Positions 1 through 8,253 of a stretch of 64,000 nt of DNA are shown here, piece by piece; the first letter of the stretch is position 1, and each line of letters begins with the position of its first letter. Below the pieces are notes generated by a model that worked only from the letters and a program-made list of their open reading frames with translations, searched no databases and had not been told where the DNA came from. The DNA is from JAYODW01 sp038116745 (GTDB taxonomy: Bacteria > Pseudomonadota > Gammaproteobacteria > Ga0077536), in the NCBI GenBank assembly GCA_038116745.1, contig JAYODW010000020.1, forward strand, positions 16,810 to 80,809. The letters run 5' to 3'. The position numbers were made by a program, and so were the translations under genes.

Positions 1-227
1 AGATCAAGCCCCTGCCCGCCGTAAGCCTCCGGCACGCTCAGACCGAAATACCCCGCCTCACCGATGGCCTGAAAAGCCTCTGCCGGCCACCACTCCTCGT
101 CATCCATTCGCTGAGCTATCGGGTACATCACGTCCCGTGCGAATCGATCGGCTGCGTCGAGCATGGCCTGCTGATCTGTTGAGAGCGCGAACGCACCTGC
201 TGAACCAGTGATTGCCTCATCCCCCAT
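1..227 (-). CDS. Acyl-CoA dehydrogenase, N-terminal part (runs off the window)
   Basis: Only the first 75 codons are present. The reading frame starts at the ATG at 227-225, eight bases after an AGGAG ribosome site. The N-terminal helix (LSTDQQAMLDAADRFARD) and the segment GYFGLSVPEAYGGQGL are typical of the acyl-CoA dehydrogenase N-terminal domain. The family uses FAD to oxidise acyl-CoA at C2-C3 and passes electrons to ETF. It is the last visible gene of the minus-strand operon that begins near 5837. With the upstream APH kinase and DUF6285 gene it could be the LvaC-like member of a 4-hydroxyacyl-CoA dehydrating set. The active-site region lies outside the window, so substrate class cannot be judged. 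Confidence 0.9.
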   Translation of the reverse strand, partial: MGDEAITGSAGAFALSTDQQAMLDAADRFARDVMYPIAQRMDDEEWWPAEAFQAIGEAGYFGLSVPEAYGGQGLD

Positions 228-294
228 TGATACGACTCCTATGGACTATCGACCTGCGACCACATCAAAGCGCCCTGGAAGCAGGTCAGAATTT

Positions 295-1074
295 CTATCT
301 GCCCTGACGGGCGGCAAAGAAAGCCTTGAGTGCCGCCAGTGTTTCCGGGGCTGAGACGTTCTCTGCGATCTGTCTCCCTTCAAGCTCGAGTTGCGTTTCG
401 AGGTTATTGGATAGGCTCTGCCGCAGCAGGCGTTTAGCGCGCCCTACAGCGTTACTTGGCGCCTGCGCGAGCTGCTGGAGGGTCCGCTCAACTTCGGACG
501 CGAAGCCATCATCGTCGACCACCCGTGCAATCAGCCCCAGCTCCTCGGCCTGCTCTGCGCTCAGAGTCGGGTTCAGCGCCATGATATCGAAGGCGCGCTG
601 AGTGCCGACCAGGCGTGGCAGAAACCATGTTGCGCCACCGTCCGGGGTAAGCCCGGAACGGGTGTAAGCAAGATTGAAACGCGCAGAGCGCGTGGCGATC
701 GCGAGGTCACTCATCATCACCAGGCTCATTCCGCCACCGGCAGCAGTACCGTTGACGGCACACACCACCGGCACCTCCAGGCGATTGAGCACCGTAATGG
801 CGAGATGAAAAAAACCGGCCATCTCGCGCACGTGCTCTCGCAGATGTTGACCCTTGCTCAGAAACTCATTCAGATCGCCACCAACGGAAAATTCTTTTCC
901 GCGTGCGGTCAGCAAAACCACCCGCACGCTGGGGTCACTTTCACACCCGATCGCCGCCTGTGCCAGCTCTCGCGTGAACTGAGCGCCGACGACGTTGTGG
1001 TTGACAGCATCGTCAATCACGATGCGGGCAATCCCCTGTTCCACCGAAAAATCAATCTTGCGTGCATCGCTCAT
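295..1074 (-). CDS. Enoyl-CoA hydratase/isomerase family protein (crotonase fold)
   Basis: A 259-residue crotonase, full length for the family. The first oxyanion-hole segment GKEFSVGGDLNEF lies near residues 59-71 and the second, NGTAAGGGMSL, near 108-118. The following segment GLTPDGGATWFLPRL resembles PaaG-type isomerases more than classical hydratases, and I do not see the usual hydratase glutamate in the first catalytic position. The product may therefore be an enoyl-CoA isomerase or ring/epoxide isomerase rather than a plain hydratase. GAGGAAA lies six bases before the ATG. It sits 97 bases after the DUF6285 gene and 67 bases before the acyl-CoA dehydrogenase, so it is probably cotranscribed and acts on the same acyl-CoA intermediate. 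Confidence 0.9.
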   Translation of the reverse strand: MSDARKIDFSVEQGIARIVIDDAVNHNVVGAQFTRELAQAAIGCESDPSVRVVLLTARGKEFSVGGDLNEFLSKGQHLREHVREMAGFFHLAITVLNRLEVPVVCAVNGTAAGGGMSLVMMSDLAIATRSARFNLAYTRSGLTPDGGATWFLPRLVGTQRAFDIMALNPTLSAEQAEELGLIARVVDDDGFASEVERTLQQLAQAPSNAVGRAKRLLRQSLSNNLETQLELEGRQIAENVSAPETLAALKAFFAARQGR

Positions 1075-1171
1075 GTCAGTTTCCTCGCGCTGTGTTCAAA
1101 CAATTGCCGGCTTGTCGCCGCTGGGAACAGGCTACGCCTGACCGGGACCGGCGTAGACCGTCCCCCGGTTG

Positions 1172-1549
1172 TCACAGTCTGTGCAGTTCAGCCAATACGT
1201 CCGGCTTGCTCACTCTGACCTTGTCCACCACATGCCCGAGCAGCTCCGCATGCAGCTGATCGAGCGAGCTGTCAAAGTCACCCCGGCGGATCAGTGCGCA
1301 CAAGTCGGCGCTCGCTTCCCGCGCCGACGCCTTGCCCCCGTCTGCAGCGCCAGTCAGTGCCCGGATACGTGCATCATCGGCCGTGGCCTGATGCTCCCAC
1401 TCGCCGAGTTCACGTTGCGCGATTTCGAGCAGATAGACCGAGCACAGCGCATGGTAGCGATCGCGTCCCGATAAGCGCGGTGTGATTTCGGTCACGAACT
1501 CTTTGACCGCGTCCAGAAGGCCCGGCAAATCCGGTGCGTCATGCGGCAT
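1172..1549 (-). CDS. DUF6285 small protein, LvaB-like
   Basis: A 125-residue soluble, helical, acidic protein with no signal or membrane segment. Its N-terminus (LPGLLDAVKEFVTEITPRLSGRDRYHALCS) and the later ELGEWE segment fit the DUF6285 family, whose members sit beside APH-like kinases and acyl-CoA dehydrogenases. In Pseudomonas putida levulinate catabolism a small protein in this position, LvaB, is needed with the kinase LvaA to phosphorylate 4-hydroxyacyl-CoA. The equivalence is my inference from size, context and family. Only 9 bases separate it from the kinase gene, and GAGGA precedes the ATG, so the two are almost certainly translated together. Confidence 0.8.
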   Translation of the reverse strand: MPHDAPDLPGLLDAVKEFVTEITPRLSGRDRYHALCSVYLLEIAQRELGEWEHQATADDARIRALTGAADGGKASAREASADLCALIRRGDFDSSLDQLHAELLGHVVDKVRVSKPDVLAELHRL

Positions 1550-1558
1550 GCAGCATCC

Positions 1559-2584
1559 TCAGTCGTAGTGGCCAGAAATGGTCATGAGCAGGTCATATTC
1601 GATCAACGATGTGTTGCGCCCGCAGGCGGCAAAAGCCGGCGAGCGTCGCCGGCCGGATTGATGCCCGAAAATCTGCATCAGGTTATACAGCGCCCAGCGC
1701 ATGAGCCCGAAGATCTCCCACCAGCGGGCAGCCTGAGGATCAACAGGCGTGCCGCCGGCGCGTTCGTAGGCGTGATAGAGCGCCGCCCTCTGGCCCAGTC
1801 CGCCAGCCGGACGATCGGTCCGGTGAAGGCGCCACGAGCGGGTGCAGAACCAGCCCAGATCTTCCAGCGCATCGCCGAAATGTGCGCATTCCCAATCCAG
1901 CAGCGCGCGCAGTCCTTCGGTGGCGACCAGCATATTGCCAAGCCGGAAATCACCGTGCACGAGCACTTTGCCCGCGCTCTGAGGGCGGTTGATATCCAGC
2001 CAGCGCAGCGCGTACTCGATGACCGGATGCGGCTCTTCCCAGAGATCGTAGTAATGCGTCCACGCCGCCAGCGGATCACCGCTCTCGCGCACGTCACGCA
2101 AACCATCGAGCGCCGGTTCGCGGATGTCGATCGCATGCAGCCGCGCCAGGCAGGCACCCGCCTGCTCCAGGAAACGCGTGCGCGCAGTGGCAAACGAGGC
2201 GGCTGTAAGCAATGTCTTCGGCAGGCTCTCTCCGCGGATCGCCCCGACGACGTAGCCATCGCCCATCCCGTCGGCCGGCTCAAGCATGAAAACCGGCTCG
2301 GGTACCGGTAGACCATGCTCAAACGCAACTCTCAGTACCGGGTACTGGCGCGACGCTGGTAGAAATGGCGTGTAGTCCGCCGAGATCGTCTCCTGACGCA
2401 GCACGAGCCGACGTGCAGCGGCCTGCTCATGCAGGTCAAACAGCAGGGTCCGGTTCGATCCACCGACCGTGGTCGGCGTGACATTCCCAATCCTGGCCTG
2501 CGTGCCAAACCGGCGGCGCACCGCCGCTTGCAGCTGCTCCACCGCGACCAGCGTATCGGCGTCGAGGGACGTCGCCGCGCTCAT
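1559..2584 (-). CDS. APH-fold phosphotransferase, LvaA / ACAD10-11 kinase-like
   Basis: A 341-residue protein of the aminoglycoside phosphotransferase superfamily. The catalytic loop is VLVHGDFRLGNML with H210, D212 and N217, and the metal-binding motif is LLDWE with D230. The glycine-rich N-lobe segment VGGSNRTLLFDL lies near residues 40-51. Relatives fused or adjacent to acyl-CoA dehydrogenases (human ACAD10/11, bacterial LvaA) phosphorylate the hydroxyl group of 4-hydroxyacyl-CoAs. Placement between the DUF7064-type pair and DUF6285 in one operon supports that role over antibiotic resistance. The natural substrate is unknown. Confidence 0.88.
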   Translation of the reverse strand: MSAATSLDADTLVAVEQLQAAVRRRFGTQARIGNVTPTTVGGSNRTLLFDLHEQAAARRLVLRQETISADYTPFLPASRQYPVLRVAFEHGLPVPEPVFMLEPADGMGDGYVVGAIRGESLPKTLLTAASFATARTRFLEQAGACLARLHAIDIREPALDGLRDVRESGDPLAAWTHYYDLWEEPHPVIEYALRWLDINRPQSAGKVLVHGDFRLGNMLVATEGLRALLDWECAHFGDALEDLGWFCTRSWRLHRTDRPAGGLGQRAALYHAYERAGGTPVDPQAARWWEIFGLMRWALYNLMQIFGHQSGRRRSPAFAACGRNTSLIEYDLLMTISGHYD

Positions 2585-2604
2585 TTCTGCTCCCGTGACA
2601 CCGG

Positions 2605-3606
2605 TCAGAGCGGATAGCCGACCGGCTCACCATCTTCGAGGAGCTCGATGTACTCCGTGATCCCCATCCCTTCGCGCCCGTCCCAGCGCCACAGGGTCAG
2701 CCCTTCGGCAATGCGCGACTCGAGCGTCCGGCCATCTATTTTTCGGTGATTGCGCAGCGGCGCGAGCGTCAGAATCTCGCCCTCCATACGCACCGCGCGC
2801 CGGTCGGTGCGCACGCCCAGGCTAATGCGATGCGGGTCCTTAGCTGCAGTCCACTCGGTCATCAGATCAAGATCGGTAATTTCTTCGTACTCACCATCGA
2901 ACTGCAGCACGCCCTGGCGGCGGGTGACACCATCGCGCCCCGTAATCTTCAGCAGCATCATTGCGCGGTCAGGACCGAAATTGGCAATCAGCAGGCGATA
3001 AAAATAGATGTTGGTCCAGTAGCGCGGTCCCCAGGAGTGATCGCGCCACCCCAGGGCATCAAAGGTCCATTGCTGTCCGTCCACTGCAATAGACCCCTGA
3101 GTGCGCATGTGCTGATTGAAATGCCCCAGCGAGAAATCGCGCCCGTACATCGTCTCCTGGCTGTCCGTGAGCGGCTCACCGCCGTGCAGCGGTGACACGC
3201 CCTCGAGCTGGAAATCGACAACCGCCGCTGCCCGCGGTGCCTCGGCGAACAGAGCACGCGGATTGCGCAGCAGCTCGGGGTCGTCGAGGAGCATCAACTC
3301 CCCCTCATAGCGCATGGCTACCCGCTTGAACGGCTCGTGCACCTGGTAGCTCAAACCACCCGCGGTGAAGCGCTGATTGTCCTCAAGCTCCGGCCTGCGG
3401 AACTGGCAGGCAATACGTCCGTCCGGCAGATAAAGACAGACCTGCATCTCGGCGTGTCCCTCGTTCGGCCGGTTACCCAGGCGCATCCAGCCCCCGAAGC
3501 GTCGCTCCAGCTCGAAGCCATTCACATACACGCTTTCGTTGAAATTACTGTCTGCGCTGGGTGAATGGTTGTATTCGTCAGCAGGGCTCAAGCGGTATTC
3601 CGCCAT
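2605..3606 (-). CDS. DUF7064/DUF7065-type protein, copy 1
   Basis: About 333 residues, no signal peptide. I prefer the ATG at 3606 (MAEYRL...) over the one at 3612, because AAGGAA ends directly before 3612 and is correctly spaced for 3606. The protein has a beta-rich look and a conserved core GWRDHSWGPRYW near the middle, plus the N-terminal NESVYVNGF and the LPDGRIACQF segment. These match proteins of the DUF7064/DUF7065 type, which resemble the lipocalin-like AttH/CrtC fold (family recalled, not searched). No enzymatic activity is established. It is a tandem paralogue of the next gene upstream, 18 bases away, so the two may form a heterodimer or act on successive intermediates. Confidence 0.8.
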   Translation of the reverse strand: MAEYRLSPADEYNHSPSADSNFNESVYVNGFELERRFGGWMRLGNRPNEGHAEMQVCLYLPDGRIACQFRRPELEDNQRFTAGGLSYQVHEPFKRVAMRYEGELMLLDDPELLRNPRALFAEAPRAAAVVDFQLEGVSPLHGGEPLTDSQETMYGRDFSLGHFNQHMRTQGSIAVDGQQWTFDALGWRDHSWGPRYWTNIYFYRLLIANFGPDRAMMLLKITGRDGVTRRQGVLQFDGEYEEITDLDLMTEWTAAKDPHRISLGVRTDRRAVRMEGEILTLAPLRNHRKIDGRTLESRIAEGLTLWRWDGREGMGITEYIELLEDGEPVGYPL

Positions 3607-3624
3607 CAGCATTTCCTTTGTCAG

Positions 3625-4626
3625 TCAGAGAGGCCAGGCCACCGGCTCCCCATGGTCGAGTTGCTCAACATACTCGGTCATCCCGAACCCAATCCGGCCG
3701 TCCCACTCGAATCGGGTGAACGCTTCGGCAATCCGCGAATGGAGCGTGGCCTCACCGTAGCGTCGTTTGTTACTCAGTGGTGCGTTGCTGATCACCTGGC
3801 CGCGGATGATCGCTTTATGGGAAGCAGTGCGCACGCTGAGCTGCACCGCAGTCGGGTCTTTCCGCGCATCCCACTCAGTCAATACATCGAGATCCATCAC
3901 AGGCTCGTAATCGCCGTTTACAAAAAGCACGCCCGCACGCCTGATCCCGCCGTCGCGGTTGGCGATTTTCAACAGGGTAATGCCGTATTGCGGGCCAAAG
4001 CTGGCATAGAAGCCGCGGTCGAAAAGGATGTTCTGCCACAGCCGTGGTCCCCAGGAATGGTCTCTCCAGCCATAGCCGTCGAAACTGAAATCAGTATCTC
4101 CGATCCGCATGCGCGCACGAACGGCGGTGTGCTGATTGAAATGCCCGAGAGAGAAATCCCGCCCGAACATGGTCTGCTGTCCAGGTTCGCACGGCAGTCC
4201 GCCGTGAATCGGCGAGCAGCCCTCGACGACCCATTCCAGGTCGCAGGCGGCGCGTGGGCTCTCCGCGAACAGACGCTTGGGCTCACGGAAAAGTCCTGGA
4301 TCCGATACCAGCATGACCTCGCCGGAAAAACGCATCGCGACTTCCCGATGCGGCGTGATGACCTCGTAGCTCAGCCCCCCGGCAGAGAAGCGCTGGTTGT
4401 CAGTAATAGTCGGGCGCTGGAACTGGCACGCAATTCGACCATCCGGCAGGTACAGACACACCGCCAGCTCCGCATAACCCTCATTCGCGCGGTTGCCCAG
4501 ACGGATCCAGCCTCCAAGTTCTCGCGCGTGGTCAAACGCGTTGACGTAGACGCTCTCGTTGAAATGAAGTTCGTCTCCCGGCGCGTGGGGGTACTCGTCA
4601 GTTTCCAGCAGTCGATAGTCGCCCAT
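3625..4626 (-). CDS. DUF7064/DUF7065-type protein, copy 2
   Basis: A 333-residue paralogue of the neighbouring gene. Both share NESVYVN, GGW(M/I)RLGNR, CLYLPDGRIACQF, the GWRDHSWGPR core and a C-terminal GMTEY/GITEY segment. Roughly half or more of the residues agree by eye, spread over the full length, which indicates an old tandem duplication rather than a recent copy. The invariant Arg-Asp-His-Ser-Trp cluster suggests a binding or catalytic site. No signal peptide is visible. It lies 41 bases after the MetE-like gene in the same operon, so a role with acyl-CoA or methylated substrates is possible but unproven. Confidence 0.8.
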   Translation of the reverse strand: MGDYRLLETDEYPHAPGDELHFNESVYVNAFDHARELGGWIRLGNRANEGYAELAVCLYLPDGRIACQFQRPTITDNQRFSAGGLSYEVITPHREVAMRFSGEVMLVSDPGLFREPKRLFAESPRAACDLEWVVEGCSPIHGGLPCEPGQQTMFGRDFSLGHFNQHTAVRARMRIGDTDFSFDGYGWRDHSWGPRLWQNILFDRGFYASFGPQYGITLLKIANRDGGIRRAGVLFVNGDYEPVMDLDVLTEWDARKDPTAVQLSVRTASHKAIIRGQVISNAPLSNKRRYGEATLHSRIAEAFTRFEWDGRIGFGMTEYVEQLDHGEPVAWPL

Positions 4627-4667
4627 TACGCCTCCAGCCCGGTTCGAAAATCATGGCCACTGCTCGC

Positions 4668-5837
4668 TCATTCAACCGTATCGAAGGCAAAGCGTGGGTC
4701 GGCGGCGCGCACATAGGCTTCGGGCAGACCCAGCTCTTTGCGCACGATGTTTGCGCCCATCACCACGGAAACGCACTTGTAGAACGCGATGCGCCGCGAA
4801 AGACCTTCGCGCCCGAATCCACAGTCCGCCGTGATAATGAGCTGCTCGGGCGGGAGGAATTCAAGCGCGTGCCGGATGGTCGCCGCGACCTGTTCCGGTG
4901 ACTCAACCGTCGTGCGGGTATGGTCAACGACGCCTATCCCAATTTTCTTGTCAGTTTTGTGTGCTTTCAGCAGGGCCATATCCCGGGCGTTATTACTCCC
5001 ACCCTCCAGCATCAGGACATCGCAGTTCATCTCGAGAAAGTAAGGCAAAGGGCGCTCGTAGCTCGGCCGGTCCCAGTAAAAACTCTGCTGGTTGGGGTTC
5101 CCCCAACAGGTATGCGCCCAGATCTCGGTCTCAACACCTTCAACCTGCCGATTGAAAGCCTGGGTGTAGAAATCGAGATCATTGTCGCTGCAAGGGGGCT
5201 CAGCATTACAGTTGAAATGATGCACAGGCTCTTCGATCTGAATCACGGGGCATCCCGCTGCTGCCAGTTCCCGATACTCTTCGTTCATGGCCGCAGCAAT
5301 ATCCATGACCATGTCATGTTCGCTGGCGTAGTACTCGTTCCACAACATCATCGGCAGGCAGGTCGCACATATCGATCCGAATTTGACGGGTCGATCAGAC
5401 ATCTTCTGTGCGGTCTTCCAGATAGCCGCAAAATGCAGCGGCCCGCGGGTGATCTTTCCCGACACCGTAGGCGGGTGCCAGCTTTCCTGGACCTCGTAGA
5501 GGATGTGCCCCGGTCGCATCGCGCCATAATCGAGGAAGTGGGAGCTGTCATTGAAGCCGGTAATGCCGTTCAGGCGTTCGATGGTGTAAAAAAACCAGGA
5601 GCGTCCGCCGACCTCAAGGTCGAAACGCGTGTCACCATCGACCAGGATGTCCAGGCCACAGCGCTCCTGTTCGCTGATGTAACAGGCGACCGAGTCCAGG
5701 TACTGCTCGCGATACAGAGAGTCCCCCATCGCGACCTTGAACGGGCGTCCGTAAAGATTCTGGTTGAACCAGGTCGGCTTCGGAAACGAGCCCACCATCG
5801 CGGTCGGCATCACGAGATCTTTAGTCGCTACAAACAT
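4668..5837 (-). CDS. Cobalamin-independent methionine synthase-like (MetE C-terminal family) methyltransferase
   Basis: A 389-residue protein matching only the C-terminal catalytic half of MetE. The zinc ligands are visible: H242 and C244 in WAHTCWGN and C339 in TADCGFG. The N-terminal segment TAMVGSFPKP is also family-typical. Stand-alone proteins of this type include archaeal-type methionine synthases and epoxyalkane:coenzyme M transferases, which activate a thiol on zinc. Here it heads an operon of acyl-CoA genes, which argues for a thiol-transfer or demethylation step in catabolism rather than methionine synthesis. It is the first gene of the operon, with its promoter presumably in 5838-5992. 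Confidence 0.85.
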   Translation of the reverse strand: MFVATKDLVMPTAMVGSFPKPTWFNQNLYGRPFKVAMGDSLYREQYLDSVACYISEQERCGLDILVDGDTRFDLEVGGRSWFFYTIERLNGITGFNDSSHFLDYGAMRPGHILYEVQESWHPPTVSGKITRGPLHFAAIWKTAQKMSDRPVKFGSICATCLPMMLWNEYYASEHDMVMDIAAAMNEEYRELAAAGCPVIQIEEPVHHFNCNAEPPCSDNDLDFYTQAFNRQVEGVETEIWAHTCWGNPNQQSFYWDRPSYERPLPYFLEMNCDVLMLEGGSNNARDMALLKAHKTDKKIGIGVVDHTRTTVESPEQVAATIRHALEFLPPEQLIITADCGFGREGLSRRIAFYKCVSVVMGANIVRKELGLPEAYVRAADPRFAFDTVE

Positions 5838-5992
5838 GTGAGTCTCCCCTGTTGAGTCGCGTAAACCCTGCCGTGTTCCTGTTTCTGAACCGGACCTGAG
5901 CTTTTTGCGTAATTGATATTATGAAGCGGCGTGGGACGATGAAAGCACATTGCCCCGCCGCAACTGTTCCTTAACCTGCCCGGACTCAAGCC
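5838..5992. promoter_or_regulatory. Divergent promoter region
   Basis: A 155-base gap between the MetE-like operon (leftward) and an acyl-CoA dehydrogenase (rightward). It contains the AT-rich stretch GCGTAATTGATATTATGAAG near 5909-5925, which offers a plausible -10 element, but no convincing -35 partner. It must hold the promoter for the leftward operon and probably one for the rightward gene. No clear operator palindrome was found. Confidence 0.4.
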
Positions 5993-7159
5993 ATGAAATT
6001 TGCTTTCTCCGACGACCAACTCGCAATCCGTGACGCTATTGCCAAACTGTGCGAAGACTTCCCGGCCGACTACTGGCTCGACTGTGATAACACAGGCAAC
6101 CACCCCAATGAATTCGTGAAAGCCGTCTGTGAAGGTGGCTGGTTCGGCATCGCCATGCCCGAAGCCTACGGTGGCAGCGGCCTCGGCATCACTGAAGCAA
6201 CCATCATGATGCAGGCCATCGCCGAGTCCGGGGCGGGCTACACCGGCGCGTCTGCCGTTCATCTGAACATCTTCGGTCTCAATCCGGTGGTGATCTTCGG
6301 CACTGAAGAGCAGAAGCAACGCATGCTCCCATCGCTGATCCGCGGCGAGGACTCAGCCTGCTTCGGCGTCACCGAGCCCAACGCCGGACTGGATACCACC
6401 AGCCTGCAGGTTCGCGCCGACCGCAAAGGCGACGGCTATGTGATTACTGGCCAGAAGCACTGGACCTCCAATGCACAACGCGCCAACAAGGTGCTCCTGC
6501 TCGCCCGAACCACACCGCGCGATCAGGTCAAGCGCAAAACGGAAGGGCTCTCCTTGTTCTATACCGACCTCAACCGTGACTACGCAGAGGTCCGCGAAAT
6601 CCCCAAGATGGGGCGCAAAGCCGTGGACTCCAACGCCGTGTTCTACGACGGCATGCCGGTTCCGCACGAAGATCTCATCGGTGAAGAAGGAAAAGGCTTT
6701 CATTACATTCTGCACGGACTGAACCCTGAGCGGATCCTGATCGCCGGCGAAGCCGTTGGACTCGGCCGCGCCGCGCTGCGCCGAGCAGTCGACTACGCGA
6801 AAGAGCGCGTCGTGTTCGGCCGCCCCATCGGGATGAATCAGGGGATCCAGCATCCGCTGGCCCGCTGCTGGATGGACCTGGAGGCGGCCAACCTCATGGT
6901 TTACAACGCAGCCGCGCGCTATGACGACGGTGAAGAGTGCGGCGCCGAGGCCAACAGCGCTAAATACCTGGCTGCGGAGGCCGGCTTCCATGCCTGTGAG
7001 CAGGCCGTGTTGACTCATGGCGGCATGGGCTATGCCCGCGAGTACCACGTCGAGCGCTACATGCGCGAGGTCATGATTTCACGCATCGCGCCGGTGAGCC
7101 GCGAGATGATCCTGAACTTTATCGGCGAGAAAGTTCTGGAGCTGCCCCGCTCCTTCTGA
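5993..7159 (+). CDS. Acyl-CoA dehydrogenase family protein
   Basis: A 388-residue, full-length acyl-CoA dehydrogenase. It starts MKFAFSDDQLAIRD, contains GIAMPEAYGGSGLG near residues 51-64, the FAD/substrate motif CFGVTEPNAGLDTTS near 121-135, GQKHWTSNA near 155-163, and the C-terminal-domain segment FGRPIGMNQGIQHPLA. The C-terminal motif THGGMGYAREYHVER corresponds to the region around the glutamate base and nucleotide contacts. It oxidises acyl-CoA esters with FAD and ETF as acceptor. No strong Shine-Dalgarno site precedes the ATG. It is followed after 46 bases by an LLM-type oxidoreductase in the same direction. The substrate is not predictable by eye. Confidence 0.93.
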   Translation: MKFAFSDDQLAIRDAIAKLCEDFPADYWLDCDNTGNHPNEFVKAVCEGGWFGIAMPEAYGGSGLGITEATIMMQAIAESGAGYTGASAVHLNIFGLNPVVIFGTEEQKQRMLPSLIRGEDSACFGVTEPNAGLDTTSLQVRADRKGDGYVITGQKHWTSNAQRANKVLLLARTTPRDQVKRKTEGLSLFYTDLNRDYAEVREIPKMGRKAVDSNAVFYDGMPVPHEDLIGEEGKGFHYILHGLNPERILIAGEAVGLGRAALRRAVDYAKERVVFGRPIGMNQGIQHPLARCWMDLEAANLMVYNAAARYDDGEECGAEANSAKYLAAEAGFHACEQAVLTHGGMGYAREYHVERYMREVMISRIAPVSREMILNFIGEKVLELPRSF

Positions 7160-7205
7160 ACACTGCCAGAGAACAATCGCAACCTGACCTTAGGGGAGAG
7201 AACGT

Positions 7206-8228
7206 ATGCGCTTCGGCTTTATGGAAGATTTCCGCAACCCGGCGAAATGGCGACGTCCGTGGCCAAATTTCTACCGCCAGATCCTGGATCAGATCCAGCG
7301 CGGCGAGGCGCTTGGGTACGATCACATCTGGCTCACTGAGCATCATTTCACCGACGATGGCTACAACCCATCACTGATGACGACGGCGGCCGCAGTCGCC
7401 ATGCAGACGACCTCGATCCGAATTGGCACCTTCATCATCATCCTCCCCTACCAGCATCCCGTGCTGCTGGCGGAAGAAGTCGCCAACGTCGACATTTTGT
7501 CCAACGGTCGCTTCGACCTCGGCGTCGGCCAGGGTTACTCCCACTACGAGTTCGACACTCTGTGCATGAACCGCAGCGAGCGCGGCATGCGCACGCGCGA
7601 GAGCATTCGGCTGATGGAGCGTCTATTCACCGAGGAGTCGGTCAGCTTCGAAGGACGCTTCACCCAGGTCAAGGAAGCACGCCTGATGCCCAAGCCGGTG
7701 CAGGACCCGCATCCGCCGATCTGGATCGGCGCCCGTGGGCCGAAGGCCATCACGCGGGCGGCCGAGATGGGCTACCACCTCATGGCCACTATCGGCCCTG
7801 ATCCGGCCCCGCTTTATCTGGAGACGCTCGCAAACAGTGGCCGCAACCCTGACGACTTCAATATCGCGCAGCTGCGGATGGTGTACTGCGCCGAAACAGA
7901 GGATCAGGCCTGGGACGAATGCCAGGATCATCTGTTTCACATGCTCGAGTTCTATCAGGACATCCTGTCAGAGGCGAACGATGCTGAGGGCGACGACACC
8001 CCGTTGCCCGTGACCAAAGCCAGCGACATGCGCCATTCCGTCCTGGCCGATCACTTCATGATCGGCACGCCCGACCAGGTAAGCGCCAAGATCGAGCAGT
8101 TTCAGCGCGAGTATCGCTGCACCGATTTCATTATGGGAACCCAGTTCCCGGGGCTGGACCCGGCCAAAGGCACCCGGGCTCTGGAGCTGTTTGCGAAAGA
8201 GGTCATGCCCCGGTTCCGGGACGCCTGA
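7206..8228 (+). CDS. LLM-class flavin-dependent oxidoreductase (luciferase-like)
   Basis: A 340-residue member of the bacterial luciferase-like monooxygenase family. The N-terminus (MRFGFMEDF), EALGYDHIWLTEHHF, RIGTFIIILPYQHPVLLAEEVANVD (in two parts) and the barrel strand LSNGRFDLGVGQGY are characteristic. A later segment PHPPIWIGARGPKA completes the flavin-binding barrel. Such proteins use FMN or F420 and commonly oxygenate alkyl or carbonyl compounds. GGGGAGA precedes the ATG. It probably shares a transcript with the upstream acyl-CoA dehydrogenase. It is one of three LLM proteins in the window. Cofactor choice is not certain. Confidence 0.9.
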   Translation: MRFGFMEDFRNPAKWRRPWPNFYRQILDQIQRGEALGYDHIWLTEHHFTDDGYNPSLMTTAAAVAMQTTSIRIGTFIIILPYQHPVLLAEEVANVDILSNGRFDLGVGQGYSHYEFDTLCMNRSERGMRTRESIRLMERLFTEESVSFEGRFTQVKEARLMPKPVQDPHPPIWIGARGPKAITRAAEMGYHLMATIGPDPAPLYLETLANSGRNPDDFNIAQLRMVYCAETEDQAWDECQDHLFHMLEFYQDILSEANDAEGDDTPLPVTKASDMRHSVLADHFMIGTPDQVSAKIEQFQREYRCTDFIMGTQFPGLDPAKGTRALELFAKEVMPRFRDA

Positions 8229-8243
8229 ACGCTCCGGAACCGG
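8210..8243. terminator. Inverted repeat between convergent genes
   Basis: A perfect 10-base stem (CCGGTTCCGG at 8210-8219 and CCGGAACCGG at 8234-8243) flanks a 14-base loop and spans the stop codon of the LLM gene, just before the end of the convergent START-fold gene. There is no adjacent T run, so it is a weak candidate for a bidirectional terminator or 3'-end stabiliser. Confidence 0.4.
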
Positions 8244-8253
8244 TCGAAAAGCG

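Noticed and set aside
1559..2584. APH gene as antibiotic resistance determinant
   Set aside because: The operon context with acyl-CoA genes and DUF6285 favours an acyl-CoA kinase role.
3565..4716. Open frame of 383 codons on the plus strand
   Set aside because: It lies antisense to the second DUF7064-type gene, has no ribosome site and shows no family pattern, whereas the minus-strand frame has clear conserved blocks.
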